A stretch of 64,000 nucleotides of DNA from Pagrus major (Eukaryota > Chordata > Actinopteri > Spariformes > Sparidae): the NCBI RefSeq assembly GCF_040436345.1, contig NC_133238.1, forward strand, positions 5,024,150-5,088,149, read 5' to 3'. This document shows, piece after piece, positions 22,736 through 34,434 of this stretch. The notes under the pieces were generated by a model. It made no database searches. It was not told where the DNA came from and saw nothing but the letters and a program-made list of their open reading frames with translations. Position numbers and translations under genes: made by a program. Within the stretch, counting starts at the first letter, position 1; every line of letters starts with the position of its first letter.

Positions 22736-25700
22736 ATGGACAAACTGGACGAGGTTGCAATTGCCACACTCAGAGGTATGCTACAGGGGTTACTTTTATG
22801 TTGTGCTGGCGTTGTTTACCTATCTTAACGATTTGTGGATTTGCTAATGGGCTAAAGTTTAGCAGCTTATCTACATCAAAAAACCGGCTGGTGTTGCATT
22901 ATGATTCCCATCTAGAAATAGGTTAAGTCCAGGGCTCTAGAGTGCGACCTAATAGGTCGCACATGCGACCTAATTTCAAAATGTGCGAGTTAATTTTCAA
23001 ACAGGTCGCACCGGTGCGACTTGGAGAGGACCCCCCTTTCACTACCCTCCTCAGCCGTGACCGTGCGGACGTGTGGTTGATAATAAATATAATATATACC
23101 GTATTTGCACCAGCCAAAAATGCATAATAAAGAACGAAAAAAAAACATGTATAGGCTAAGTCGCACTGGAGTATAAGTCGCATCAAATTTTGGGGGGAAA
23201 TTTATTTGATAATATCCAACACCAAGGATAGACATTTCGGGCTCTATTTTCATGACCATCAGCGCACTGTTGGGGGCTTTAAACAACGTACATTTCTGCC
23301 GGGAAAAACGAACGATGCGCTTCCACAGAATAGTAATAACAGCATGCGCATGTCACGAAAGGCAATTTAAAATAAAAATAGAATAGAGAACAACAGGCTG
23401 AATAAGTGTAGCCTGCGTTATATGACGCATAAACAACGAACTGAGAACGTGCCTGGAAGGCTATGTTAACGTAACATATTACGGTAGAGTCATTCGACTA
23501 AATATAGCATATATAACATGCTACAACCAAACAATCAGTGTCACTCATAATCACTAAAGCCAACGAAATCTTCTTCCTCGGTGTCACTTCTGAACAACTC
23601 CGCCAACTCCAAAGGTAGACAATGCGCCGATTCCTCTTCTACCGGTAAGTCAGTCAATCAGTCCAAAGTGATGACTGATTTAAAACTTGTGATTTGTCTT
23701 GTGGATTATCTTACAATTGTTTCGTTTACTTTGTAATTTCAGCGCATTTTCAACACGTTTTTGTTCATGACTTTTGCCTCAAATAGAAAGAAATATTTTT
23801 TTTTTGTCCCGAAGCTGAACCCTTAATATATACTATGATACTGTTGAGGACTTAATCCGAATTAGTGTTGAGGGTCCAAAACTGGAGGACTATGATGCTG
23901 AGCAGGATGTTAAGGTCTGGTTCTCCCAGGGAAAGAGGAGCAGGAGGCCTAACTTTAAGAGTTGGCCAGAGTAGATGGAGTAAAGTCCTCAGACTGTCCC
24001 ATGTCTTCTTTGGTAGCATCATGTCATGTTGCACCTGTTAAATAAGTTAGTCTTATGTCTTTACATGATGTAATGTAAAATATTATTTTGTCCTTTGATT
24101 TTATTTTTCTTTATAAGAAGACCTTTTGTCTACTGCTCATGCAGTAATCAGCTGTTCATGTTTAATCAGTTGTGATTAAAACATTTTACAAATGTCAAGC
24201 TTGGGTCATTGTCAATCCTTACGTCATATCAAGGCAAAACTATGGTATAGAAATAAAAACTATCACCGGCATGATACGTTTTATTAATGTCACACAACAA
24301 AGAAAAATAAGGTGTGCTACCTAATTTATTTTTGTGCTACCAAATGAAAAGCTAGGTAGCACCAGTGCTACCTGGGGAAAAAGTTAGTCTAGAGCCCTGG
24401 TTAAGTCTAATTAAGCTTTGGGTCCATGTTGTTAATATTAGGGGCTGTAAATGCTGAAAAATGCCTGGTTGTAAAATGTTAAGGGTTAATTGATTAAGCA
24501 GTGCACATGCCCAGGCAGGAGCCGGAGCCGTTGGAGCTCTTTTGCGCGCACAGGACCCCGGTTCAAGTCTTGCCACTGACTCGGTGTTTGTTACCTTGGC
24601 AACCCCCTCCCCCTCTCCATCCGCACAATAAGAACAAGGCGCCTGAGTTTAATCTGTATGCTAACGCATTTGTTTAAAGGTGCCATTTGTGGTGCCAATT
24701 GTCTATCAAGCTTTACAATATTAACTGACATGAAATGTGAATGCATTTTATCTAGCAAGGCTCTATTGTCACTCTTACTGTAGTTTGCATGGCTTCAATA
24801 TATGTACCGATAATTTATAAATGCTGTCAAATTCACTCACTGCTCTTGAAGTAAAAATAGGAAAAATTTGTAAAATGTCCAAACAGTGCTTATTGTACAA
24901 GGGGTGTTGGCAAAATGTCCTCACCTGCTATGTTAAAATCTGAGGGAATTCAATGATAACCTTTGTTTCTTGGCCCTGACTGTAACTGTTCTATATTCCA
25001 GCTGCTAATATTGGAGAAGACTTACTCCACTCGCTTTCCCGAGACGACATCAAAGACCTCTTTCCTGGTCCTGAAAATTTCTTGAGGCGGCGGGCTATAT
25101 GGCTTGTTGTAAATAAAGATGAAAAGGTCAGGTTTGTCTTTCACAGTACAACAGAACTGTTTAACAGTACAACATTTTTCCAATATCACAGTTTAAATCT
25201 GGTTCATATACATAAATATGTCATTTGTTTAGACATTTCTGCTTTGAGTCCATTTCAACAGTGGATATAAAATAAAAAAGTGCTTTTTTAATCCCCAAAA
25301 TGATAATGCTTGAACTAACAAGTAAGAACATACTATGACAAAGTTACTCAATAAATGTTTGTGTCAATGTGTTTTAGGTGGATACTGTTCCCGAAATTCA
25401 GCAATCACCCCCCACTGGAGGCAGTGACCTTTCAAAAGAGGAGGCCAATACTTCTAAATTTGTGACTATGTCAAACCCAGAATACATAGTCTTCACAGAC
25501 AGTGAGCTTGAACAGGTGCGACGCTCCTACTTTGAACAGAAACGGCTGGGGACCGAGCACAATGTGACCCTATCCAAGGAGCTCTTCTGCCGACTCATAA
25601 GAAACACTATGACTAACATGATCTCCATCGCAAGAGCCACAGAGGACTCCAGATACCCCACCAAACATGAGGTGAATGCCATGGCAAAGCGACTGGTGGA

Positions 25701-27602
25701 TTACTATCCAATGATAAAAGACAGGTCATCAAACAATGAGTGGGTGAGTAGATTTTGTCACTTTTGCTTGTTGCTGGTATGATGTTAATACTGAGATTTC
25801 TGTTCATACAGTGCTAAATCGTGACAGAAAGTTCAAATGGAGCAAGACATTGCCGAAAGATATAATTAGAATATAAGAAAGTTTGAGCCTATTGTCATTT
25901 TTTTTAATGTTAACTATATATGCCTCGCAGGAGCATGTTGCCAAAAAGCTCATGAAGAGACTCTCAAATGTCAGAAGTCCAAAGAAGGCCAAAGGTCCTC
26001 CTTCCAAGAAACCACGACAAGAAGTCAGTTCAGACGTTGCAACTACTGACTATGATGGAGATTCCAGTACATCCACCATTATTCTGGAACGGTCACCTGT
26101 TAGTCCCATGGGCATCCCAGTAGATCTGTCACCTAGAACCAGCACCCCAGCGCAGAACCGGAACAGCAGTGATGAAGAATGTATGTATCTTATTACATTT
26201 AATTTGTCAGTTTTACTTGTTAGTTTGGAAATCTCATGTCCCCTTTCCACCATAACGTTCCTGTAATGTCTTCAGCTTGTTCAGTTGACATCATGGACAG
26301 CCAGAAAATCCAAGCAAGACACTACAAGACCCTCCAAGAAATGTACAAGTCCAAAAAGCCAAACAAAGCTGCGGTAACTCATTTGCTGAACATGGAATTT
26401 GAGTCTCGAAGACGCTTCATCACCTCTGATGTGTTAAATGAGCAAGACAGAGCAACAAAGATTCTAGAGGCTTACCCTTGTTTCAGAGAACTGGATCATG
26501 TAAGTAATGTTGTTGGTTTTTTTTTTTGAAGAAGTCATCAGAATGTACTTTTTTTCAGGTTTTTTTTCTTTATCTGAATCTATTTTTCAGGTGCTGGATG
26601 AGCTGCAGCGAATCATCCAACCGACCAACTCCCAGTACATATCAGAGATGCAGAACAGATGGAAAACCTTCTATTCAAAGGTCCAGTTTTATGGAGTTAT
26701 GAAGAAGGCCATGAAGCCTCCTAAAACTTTGAATGGAGGTGAAGTCACAATACATTGACTTGTTCATTTTATATAATAATGTCTCGTAATTATTTGTTAT
26801 GTTAAAGTTATTTATGGTACCACCTTGTATTGTCCCTTTTCCATTAAACCAGTGGAGCATATCACAGCTGTCTTCAGAGCCATGCCACTGCTCTTTCCGT
26901 CCAGCACTTTGCCATCGAAGAAACTGGGCTCAAGCAGCGAGGCTCTTTTCCATGTCCTAGCGGTGAGATTTACAGACATACTGAAACATTTCATAATATA
27001 TGTTACAGTTTTTCAGGCATACATTTTATATTAGGTTTAATTACTTTGAGATAAACTTTTATCATTTCAAAAGCTCCAAAGGGGAAGTGTTTTCCATAGT
27101 GTACTTAATGTAGTACTAACATCATTGGAACTAGCTGTGCATTCAGCATTTGCAGTGGGCTTAATGCTGAGGGGTTACTGTGACTGTTTGTTTTAAAGTA
27201 CAATATGATTTCACTCATGTCCTAGTCCAGGTCTTAAGTTTATGTTACTTGCAATGTTTTTTCTAATCTTCTTGATTTATTTGTGTCATCTAGACTTCTG
27301 AGGATCCTAATGGTTTCATGCAGCAGCGACCCCTGTCTTCTCCGGTTCTGCTCGTTTCTGAGGACAACTGTATGATCGCCATCGGAAAAACACCTGTGAC
27401 CACCTTCACCATAGACAGACTTAATGAGGGACTTCTCTACGTCATGGCATATTACTATGCCCTGCACATGACCTACCCCAAGTGCATTTCTACACTACTG
27501 TCAGTACTGCAGACAGAGGTACTTCAAGATTCAATTCATGAGCAGGATTTGACCCCTCACTACAAAAAAGCGATGGGTGAGTGGAAGTCATTCAGTGAGT
27601 GA
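22736..27602 (+). CDS. Intact eight-exon SAM-domain gene (SAMD3-like) inside a transposon
   Basis: Exons: 22736-22775, 25002-25126, 25378-25743, 25931-26180, 26276-26499, 26591-26738, 26853-26962 and 27294-27602. Every intron is GT-AG and all phases agree, giving 1572 coding bases (523 aa plus stop) with no internal stop. The N-terminus is SAM-like (MDKLDEVAIATLR joined to AANIGEDLLHSL, then DLFPGPENFLRRR). A Lys/Pro/Ser-rich linker follows (KKAKGPPSKKPRQ), then a long C-terminal domain (ARHYKTLQEMYKSKKPNKA, ELQRIIQPTNSQYISEM, TTFTIDRLNEGLLYVMAYYY). Proteins of this shape are annotated as SAMD3-like in many fish, often in many copies. SAM domains mediate protein oligomerisation; the role here is unknown. 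A hAT insertion lies in intron 1. Retention of an intact frame beside a decayed transposase suggests a useful accessory or captured gene, or a recent copy. Confidence 0.75.
22930..24399. mobile_element. Non-autonomous hAT element in intron 1 of the SAM gene
   Basis: The termini CAGGGCTCTAGA and TCTAGAGCCCTG are perfect 12-base inverted repeats. The flanks carry a perfect 8-bp target duplication, GTTAAGTC, at 22922-22929 and 24400-24407. No transposase is seen. The subterminal regions contain short repeated and inverted words around GTCGCAC and GTGCTACC. Inside, GGAGTATAAGTCGCAT (about 23168) resembles a pogo/Tigger-type repeat, so the element appears to carry or have absorbed another repeat. 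Confidence 0.93.
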
Positions 27603-28357
27603 GTCCCTTTGTCTATCACTCTGCCCCACTCTTCCTGTTGTAAGTATTTCAAAGAAAGTTGATGTTCTGTTTAAAAAAAAAGTTCATCACAGTTAGACAC
27701 ATTTGTTGGTGAGATTGAAAACCTTTCCTGTGGGATAATATGCTGCAAAGCAGCTGCAACATGGTGTTTATTGCTGTAGTATGCTGCTACAATAACTGAT
27801 GGTTTTTTTTGATAGTGAGGTTCAAATCAAAACTGGCTTTTCAATCTGTTAGATTATGATAGCTCTGGAATGTGGAAGTTGTCCTTTTTTGGATGTTGAG
27901 TTGAGCAATTGTATTGCAAAGTTAATAAAAAAATATTAAATGAGAAAGTTTTGGTGTCTTGATTTAAGACAACATCACTTATATTTGTTATGCTGTTTTA
28001 AGAAATGATGTCTTATTTTAACTACTTTTATGCTCATTATCAATCCCAGATTAAGGTGTCAATTCTTAAATTTAATTTAGTCAAGAGACTTAAATTCTAA
28101 TTTTAAGTAACTTAATCTTAAATTAGTGTTTTTTTCATTGCTTGTTTTAGAAGAATTCGGGTTAATTTAAGATTTTCTGTCTAGTTTAAAGTCTCATTTT
28201 AGTCTTTCAGAGCCAAGAATTTTGGGCTTATTTTAAGAAATCTTGTCAAGCGAAAAAAAGCTTACCCCATTGGCAGATTTTTTTGCTTGATATAGGATGA
28301 TTTGATTGAATATAAGAATTTTTTGCTTCTTTCTAGAAGGGCTGTTTTTGCAGTGTG

Positions 28358-29125
28358 GGTTTCATCTGACACTGACAAAAGGCAGTCATCTACATAAAAA
28401 TTGTGCATGCTTTAACTGCAGCAGGTGCCATTTTGTCCTTAGCATCCTCAGCTGTCTTCCTTAATGCAAAGTTGGCACCGCTGGGAGAGGATGTCGCCCC
28501 AAACAAGTGCACAAATATTTTGTATTCTTTCAAGGGCTCATTCAGGTTTCCATTTGGCCACCAGAGGAATCGCAGGAGGTCTTGATCCTCTGGTGGTACT
28601 TTCACTTGATGATACATTGCCTCTATGTCTGACATTAAACCAATGTGGTCATGTCTGAATCTTGTTAACACTCCTATTAGTGTATTTGTTAAATCTGGTC
28701 CTTGTAAAAGTTCTGTATTCAATGACTTGCCCTGATGATGCTGCAAATTCAAAAACTTCGCAAAGTTTCCCTTTTTGGGGGTGATATACCCCATGATTAG
28801 GTATGTACCACACACTATCATTTTCAGACACAGTCTCTTCTTTTGGTACTTCCACTGCATACTCTTTACTGATCAGGTCAGACATGAATCTCTGATACTC
28901 TTTATGAAAGTCTTTGTTTTTGACAAGTTTCCTTTCCAGGTTTTCTGCTCTCTGGAATTGTTGTGCCCCGGTGGCACAACAATTTCCACTAGAGTTGTGT
29001 GTTGTTTCACAAGTTGTCATGTTTTCTGTGGTGCTTTTCTCACTGCTCTTAACAGCTTCATTATCATCTTCCCTTGTGACATGAAGCATGTGTAGGAACA
29101 CATGTCCATCGCCTCTGCATTCCAT
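28358..29125 (-). pseudogene. pol: Pao/BEL reverse transcriptase, 5' part
   Basis: Minus-strand frames read [20 protein letters not shown], then [40 protein letters not shown] and FLWWPNGN, which are Pao-type palm and finger motifs. The polymerase motif YVDD ([14 protein letters not shown]) is present near 28365-28390 but lies one frame away from the preceding ORF, so at least one frameshift precedes it. Another shift lies around 28740. The rest of the gene continues at 20703 beyond the CACTA-type insertion. Gag and protease were not recognised upstream. Confidence 0.85.
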
Positions 29126-31307
29126 TGAGGTTCTGTTCTTGCATTAATTACTCCTCTCATCTGCAAGCTGACTGTTTTCAGGAAAGAGACGCCATGAAGT
29201 CTCTCACCTCTTCACCTGACTTGTTTTGCTTTCAATGAAACCGTCAGATGGACGCTTCACAGGAGAACCCCTCTCCTTTATTTACAGCTTTGGATAACCA
29301 TTTGTCCTCTTCCCCCACTCAAGATATTGACACTCCTTTCTCTCAGGTCGGTTGAGTTCATCATCAAATGAATCCACTACAGAGTAAAAGTACTCTGGGC
29401 CTCTTCTCTGTTTTCCAGCCCTCCTGCCCTAATGGTTTACGACTATGCTTCTCTTATCACACATTCCAACCTATAATGGTTTCTGCACTCATCCCGATTT
29501 CAAGCAAGTTCTAAAATACCATTAAACCAGGAACTCATCCTCTTAATTTTAACAGATTAGGAAACAGTAAAAGAATTTCATAAAACTGATCTTTTTCCCG
29601 TTTCTCTACGATTAAGATTGACTGAGATCAAGTTTTAATGTTTAATCTGTCCTGTGTTCGGTGGAACCACAGCACCTCCTGATGACGAGCTATTTAAGAA
29701 ATATTCTGTTTAATATGTTTATTGTTATCGCCAGTAAATGTCTCTGATATGTTTTTGTTTTAACAAGTATTAGGCTAGAACTAGGAGAAATATGTATAAG
29801 TGATCAATTCTACCAGTTCTACCTACAGTATATTCAAGTGTGTTTTCTTTTACGTTTTAATCAAGTTTTAATTCCTTTTGAATGTTAGTGATTTTAATCA
29901 TGTCATAAACCTTTTCATGATAGACAAAGTACATCTATTGAGCCATGGTGAGATTCTGTGAAAGGTGAAGCACGGTGTTGAAACGTTTAAAACTATAAGT
30001 TTAGTTTTAGTGAGTTCCTGTTAATTTTCACACTATCTACTCGGAGACAAAAAGTCGGCAGTCCTGCCCCCAGGCACGCCCACCATTTGGAGACAACAAA
30101 ACTAAGAGACATCACTTGTCTCGAGTTAGTCTAGGTTTTTTTTGTTTCACTCTTACTCTTGTAATTTACTTTTGAAACTCTCGTCTTTAATTTTTCCGCT
30201 CCTTACTTTTACTTTGAAACACGCTTCGAGGCAGCGATCTCAGCAGAAGTGCTCGCGCGTTGATTTTTCTCACTTTTATATTTTTCGCAGTTTGTACCAG
30301 AACGAAGTTCTGTTTTAATTTGTTTTATACAGTTAAGTATTGTAACCTGATTTAGAGGAAGTGAACTTAATTTAGATTATCTTGCATTAACTAACAACGG
30401 AAGATCCGCCTGATCAACGTATCATCCTCAGTTATTTTATTCAAGAAGTTAGATTTAGTTTACAAAGTCAGAGCCTGAGAACCACTCGAAGCAACGAAGA
30501 AGAACATCTTTATCAAAATCATCATCACGACACTACAGCAACTTGCTGTGTCTGAAACCGTGCAAGCGGTTTCCAACAAAAGACAGACTCGTTGACAAGC
30601 GGTACTGGACCAGCTGCCCTCTTCCTAAGACATCGGACCGAGGTGTCCAACCAGCTGATACCGGACGAGCTGACCCCCACCATTGAACCGGGACTGCCAG
30701 CTAGAGTCGCAAATCACCTGAGGGAACCCGCCGCCGCGGACTCAACCACTCTGCTAAGAAAGTAGGCTTTCCATCGCTCATCACAGCTGGATTCACACAT
30801 GATACATGAGATGGTGTCTATGGCTCTGATTCATATCTTTTAGTTTAAGAGAAATTCGGTTAGGATTTTGGTAGTATTAAAATTACTCCCGTAATATTTA
30901 AATGCTTCAACCTAACTCGTGATCTCACCATCAGTCCATATTCCACTAATAACCCATTACTTAGTTATTCCATATTTCCTGTTACCTGTTGTTATTCATT
31001 TAAATTGCCATTTCATTTATTTAATCTGAATTATTTAGTCAATAAACATATTTAACCGTATGTCATTGTCTGTGCAGGTTTGTTTTTAATGTGGAGAACC
31101 GATGGATCTGTGTAGAAGTCACTACTTCATTTATGAGATTGAATAAATTGATCTGAAATTGATTAGAATTGATACAAGTTAAACTTGTCCAGTCGAATTT
31201 GATTAATTACCTCCGGATTATTCAAATAGACGAACAACGCAGGTGGTGCCCCATTTACGAGTGCTTTATTAATCACCAGTGATTAATAAATTACATTTAT
31301 TATTATT
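29126..31307. other. Unassigned 2.2 kb, possibly including a solo LTR
   Basis: No exon or pol motif was recognised on either strand. LTR-like hints on the plus strand are a composition shift, an AATAAA signal near 31041 followed by a GT-rich tail, and TGGTGCCCCATTTACGAG near 31243, which superficially resembles a primer site. I could not find a matching second copy in the window, a convincing TG...CA border or a target duplication, so this is only a suggestion. Confidence 0.25.
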
Positions 31308-31649
31308 GTATCTGCTACATTCTGCAAAGGAAGCACAGGGCAGAGTCAGGAAACACACAGTTGCAGGTAGGAACAGTCATATTTTTGCCGGGAGTTTGGT
31401 CCGACGTCACCCATGTACCCCTTTGTGTGTTACCCCAATAAGGCTCCCCCTTGCTACAGGTGAACCCGGAACTTAGAAATAGAACTGATATAAAACAATG
31501 CAGGAAATTCTAACTTTTTTTTTTTTAGATAATATTAGCATTGACCAGGTTTTGAGAATGTTCACCATAATTAATTAGGAAAATAAATAAATAATGACAA
31601 TAATGAATGATCAGATGAATAAAACAAAGTAATCATTGACCCAGCTACA
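31308..31649 (-). repeat. Gypsy 3' LTR, truncated
   Basis: It matches the right LTR closely from TGTAGCTGGG (31649) to CTTTGCAGAA (about 31310), including a poly-T/A run and the GTTCACCTGTAGCAAGGGGG region. It lacks about 75 bases that the other LTR has next to the primer site, and about 24 bases near 31375 (GCTGCCTCCACAACAAGAGC in the other copy). Confidence 0.88.
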
Positions 31650-31661
31650 TACTCCCCCCTG
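31650..31661 (-). promoter_or_regulatory. Gypsy polypurine tract
   Basis: On the minus strand AGGGGGGAGTA lies directly before the 3' LTR start TGTAGC. This is the usual position and composition of the plus-strand primer of LTR retrotransposons. Confidence 0.85.
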
Positions 31662-31951
31662 AACTCCTCAAAACAGCTCCAGTACAGGATAATAGCTGGC
31701 TTAAGGGTAATCTCAACATAGTCAGTTATCACTCTCAAATATACATTACTACACGCAACATGAATGTCTCCCAACTAGCAGGGAAAGTAACATGAAGAAG
31801 CTGGCCAGACTTCTTTAATGTACTCTTGCTTAGGAAAGTGCCTTATACACAATCCCCTGTAGCTGACTAGATAACTATAACCCAAACTGTATGTTTACAC
31901 AAAAAAAGCACATTAATGTTGAACTTAGAATTGTCCCTGAGACATAACAAA

Positions 31952-32811
31952 CTATGAAACTATGCCATTTGGCTGTGTGTTTTTCTGTGTCATGTTCTGT
32001 ATCAGTCTGTTAACTGGCCTTATAATCCTGCCTACTCTTGTCCTAATATGGCCCACCGAGTCACTTGGTGGCAGTCCATCAGGTTTTAAGGCTAGTTTAG
32101 TAGTTACTCCCTTGGCTGTTTGACTCTTTGGTTGACCATCGCCTGATCCTGATTGTACACTATTTCGCCTAGTCTCTGCCACATTGCTGCTTGCTTTACT
32201 GCTGCTGTCCATGTCTGTTTCAATGGGAAGATCTGACGCAGCACTGACGCTCTCCCCGTCAGTCTCAGTGCTGACACCGTCGCTTATCTGTGACACCCGA
32301 GAGGGTGATACAGGATTACCAAGGGGCCGTTGAGGGGAATCAAAGGGCACAGGCTCAGTTTCTGGGGGGCCTTCAGGAGCAGCAGACTCAGCTACCCAAC
32401 TGGCAGTGCGATCTGACCGGTCGACCTCGGACTCAGTCAACAGGAGTCTCCTGTTTTCTTTACTTGTTTCTGAGCCACTGTCAAAGGTTGACTCAACTTC
32501 ATGCTCCACTTCCACTGGTAAGAAGTTAGCTTGCAACAGCATATTTCTGTGGACAACCCTCTCTTGACTGGTGGTGAGATTTTTAATGTGGTAAGTATGG
32601 CACCTTAAGTCTTTGGAAACAACTGTGTAGAGTGTAGACTCCTACCTGTCAGCCAACTTCCTGCGTCCGCGTCTACCCTTATCTGCCAAGAGAACCTGAT
32701 CCCCTTCTTCAATATCTGTGCCCTTAACCCCTTTGTTATACAGGTCTGCCTGTCGTTGTTGGCTGGGATTGGCATTGACCTGGGCCAGTGCGAGGGCTTC
32801 CTTGAGGTCAT
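31952..32811 (-). pseudogene. pol: Gypsy integrase C-terminal tail
   Basis: The segment continues pol after a frameshift near 32811. The first part has an SH3-like/chromo-adjacent character (KGIRFSWQIRVDA in one frame). The last 196 codons (32542-31952) are Ser/Glu-rich and end with RTRVGRIIRPVNRLIQNM, a tail seen in related fish Gypsy polyproteins. The stop is at 31952. At least two frame changes separate it from the integrase core. Confidence 0.75.
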
Positions 32812-32814
32812 CTC

Positions 32815-34434
32815 TCATCCTTTTGACATAACTGTCATAGTGATGTCATTATCTCTCTCCACATTGCAGAAGATCACATCTACTGACAGTCTGGGAATGC
32901 GTCCATACATCAGGTAAAAGGGAGCATAGCCAGTCGACTCATGAGCTGTACAGTTATATGCAAAGGTCAGCATTTGTAGCATCTGCGGCCATCTTTGTTT
33001 ATCTCTGGGGGGTAAAGTCCGGATCATATTCCCCAAGGTTCGGTTGAATCTCTCAGTGTGGCCGTTCCCCATGGGATGGTAAGGGGTTGTCCTTGACTTT
33101 TTTACACCGGCAACCTGCAACAGCTCCTGAATCAACTGGCTTTCAAAATTTGCACCCTGGTCTGAATGGATCCTTTGAGGGAATCCATAGACACAAAAGT
33201 ACTTATCCCACAACTGACGTGCGACATGCTTTGCTGACTGGTCAGAGCACTTGAAGGCGTGGGCCATTTTAGTGAAGTGGACTGTTGCCACTAATACATC
33301 CACACTCCTTCCTTTAGCATCCTCTGCAGACCAGAAATCCAGACAGACTAGTTCCAAGGGGCTTGTGGTCTTAATACTTTCAAGCTTGGCTCTTCCTTCA
33401 GGTTCCAAGGTCTTACTGACAACACAACGCTTGCAAGTCTTGACGTACTCTCTGACATCACGCTCCATATCAGCCCAAAAGAACTTCTGCCGTACCAGAT
33501 ACAAAGTCCTGCTCTGACCTTGATGGCCAGCATCATCGTGAACGCCTTGCAGAACACCGCTGACCAAAGAGGTGGGTACCATGTACTGATGGCACTTCCT
33601 CCTAGTTACTATATCCTTACACACTCGGTATAAGATACCATCAAGCATTTTCAACCTATGCCACTGTTTCAAAGTTTTAAGCACCCTTATTGACAATCCG
33701 GCTCGCTCTCTCCTTGAAGACCGCCTTGCACGGGTGACAAACGGAATGACCTGCGACAGTGTGGCATCATTTCTCTGTTGATCCTGGAGCTCCTGGAGTG
33801 AGAAGACAGGCAGGGTGCTTTGGCCTGGTGGGATGAGTTGCTCCAGATCCTGCGCAAGACAAGCGACCACCCTTTGTTTGGACCCCTGATCCCACTCAAC
33901 ATGTCCTGCCAACACTGCAGACACCTCAACATCAGTCATAGAGCAGCATTCGAAACTCTCTAGTGAAAGTGGGTGTTCGACGCTCTGGTGGTTGGTGTCA
34001 GCCCTGAACACTTCTTGAACAACACCCTCTCGAACTTGTTGAGACTCCTCCAAAAGCTCGGCATATGGCTCCTTTATGAGCCTTTGGCTGACACGGGTTT
34101 GAACGAATGGCTGCCTGCTCAGAGCATCAGCGACGATGTTCTTGCTACCAGGTATGTATTTGATGCTGAAATTATATGGCGGTAACTTGGCTACCCACCT
34201 TTGCTCACACGCATCGAGTTTGGGTTTTGTGAGGATAATCAGTGGATTATTGTCTGTCCAAACAGTAAAGGTGTGCCCTTTCAGCCAATAGCTAAATTTG
34301 TCGCAGACGGACCACTTCAATGCCAAGAACTCTAGGCGGTGCGCAGGATAGTTGCACTGAGCGCGGGTCAGTGCTTTGCTGGCAAAGGCAATAGGACGTG
34401 CCTTGCTGTCGCCATCCTGGAGCTGAGATAACAC
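32815..34434 (-). CDS. pol: Gypsy RNase H and integrase
   Basis: A single open frame of 539 codons. RNase H occupies roughly residues 1-110 (RPIAFASKALTRAQCNYP, FTVWTDNNPLIILTKP, VADALSR). The integrase zinc-binding domain is near residues 295-345 (GVHDDAGHQGQSRT, CKRCVVSK). The catalytic core follows with Asp in LVCLDFW, Asp in RIHSDQGANFE and Glu in NGHTERFNRTL. All three acidic residues and the HHCC pattern are visible, so this part looks catalytically complete even though reverse transcriptase upstream is out of frame. Confidence 0.93.
   Translation of the reverse strand: MLSQLQDGDSKARPIAFASKALTRAQCNYPAHRLEFLALKWSVCDKFSYWLKGHTFTVWTDNNPLIILTKPKLDACEQRWVAKLPPYNFSIKYIPGSKNIVADALSRQPFVQTRVSQRLIKEPYAELLEESQQVREGVVQEVFRADTNHQSVEHPLSLESFECCSMTDVEVSAVLAGHVEWDQGSKQRVVACLAQDLEQLIPPGQSTLPVFSLQELQDQQRNDATLSQVIPFVTRARRSSRRERAGLSIRVLKTLKQWHRLKMLDGILYRVCKDIVTRRKCHQYMVPTSLVSGVLQGVHDDAGHQGQSRTLYLVRQKFFWADMERDVREYVKTCKRCVVSKTLEPEGRAKLESIKTTSPLELVCLDFWSAEDAKGRSVDVLVATVHFTKMAHAFKCSDQSAKHVARQLWDKYFCVYGFPQRIHSDQGANFESQLIQELLQVAGVKKSRTTPYHPMGNGHTERFNRTLGNMIRTLPPRDKQRWPQMLQMLTFAYNCTAHESTGYAPFYLMYGRIPRLSVDVIFCNVERDNDITMTVMSKG

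Larger units (their letters stand above)
20704..28355. mobile_element. CACTA-type (CMC/EnSpm) DNA transposon carrying a SAM-domain gene
   Basis: The termini are CACTGCAAAAA at 20704 and TTTTTGCAGTG ending at 28355, with AAGAAA/CTTGT-rich subterminal regions. TG at 20702-20703 and TG at 28356-28357 form a 2-bp target duplication. Removing the element and one TG restores the Pao reverse transcriptase frame exactly (…SVSDET then QAVDVVRD…). The interior holds a minus-strand C-terminal transposase fragment, a plus-strand eight-exon gene and a nested hAT. The short duplication and the CACT start fit the CMC superfamily. Most of the DDE transposase is absent, so this copy is non-autonomous. Confidence 0.85.

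Noticed and set aside
24560..24570. GGTTCAAGTCT resembling a tRNA B box (tRNA or SINE)
   Set aside because: No convincing A box at the right distance and no cloverleaf could be drawn by eye, so neither a tRNA nor a SINE is supported.
31243..31260. TGGTGCCCCATTTACGAG as a retroviral primer site
   Set aside because: It does not match the 3' end of a tRNA that I recall, and no LTR border precedes it.
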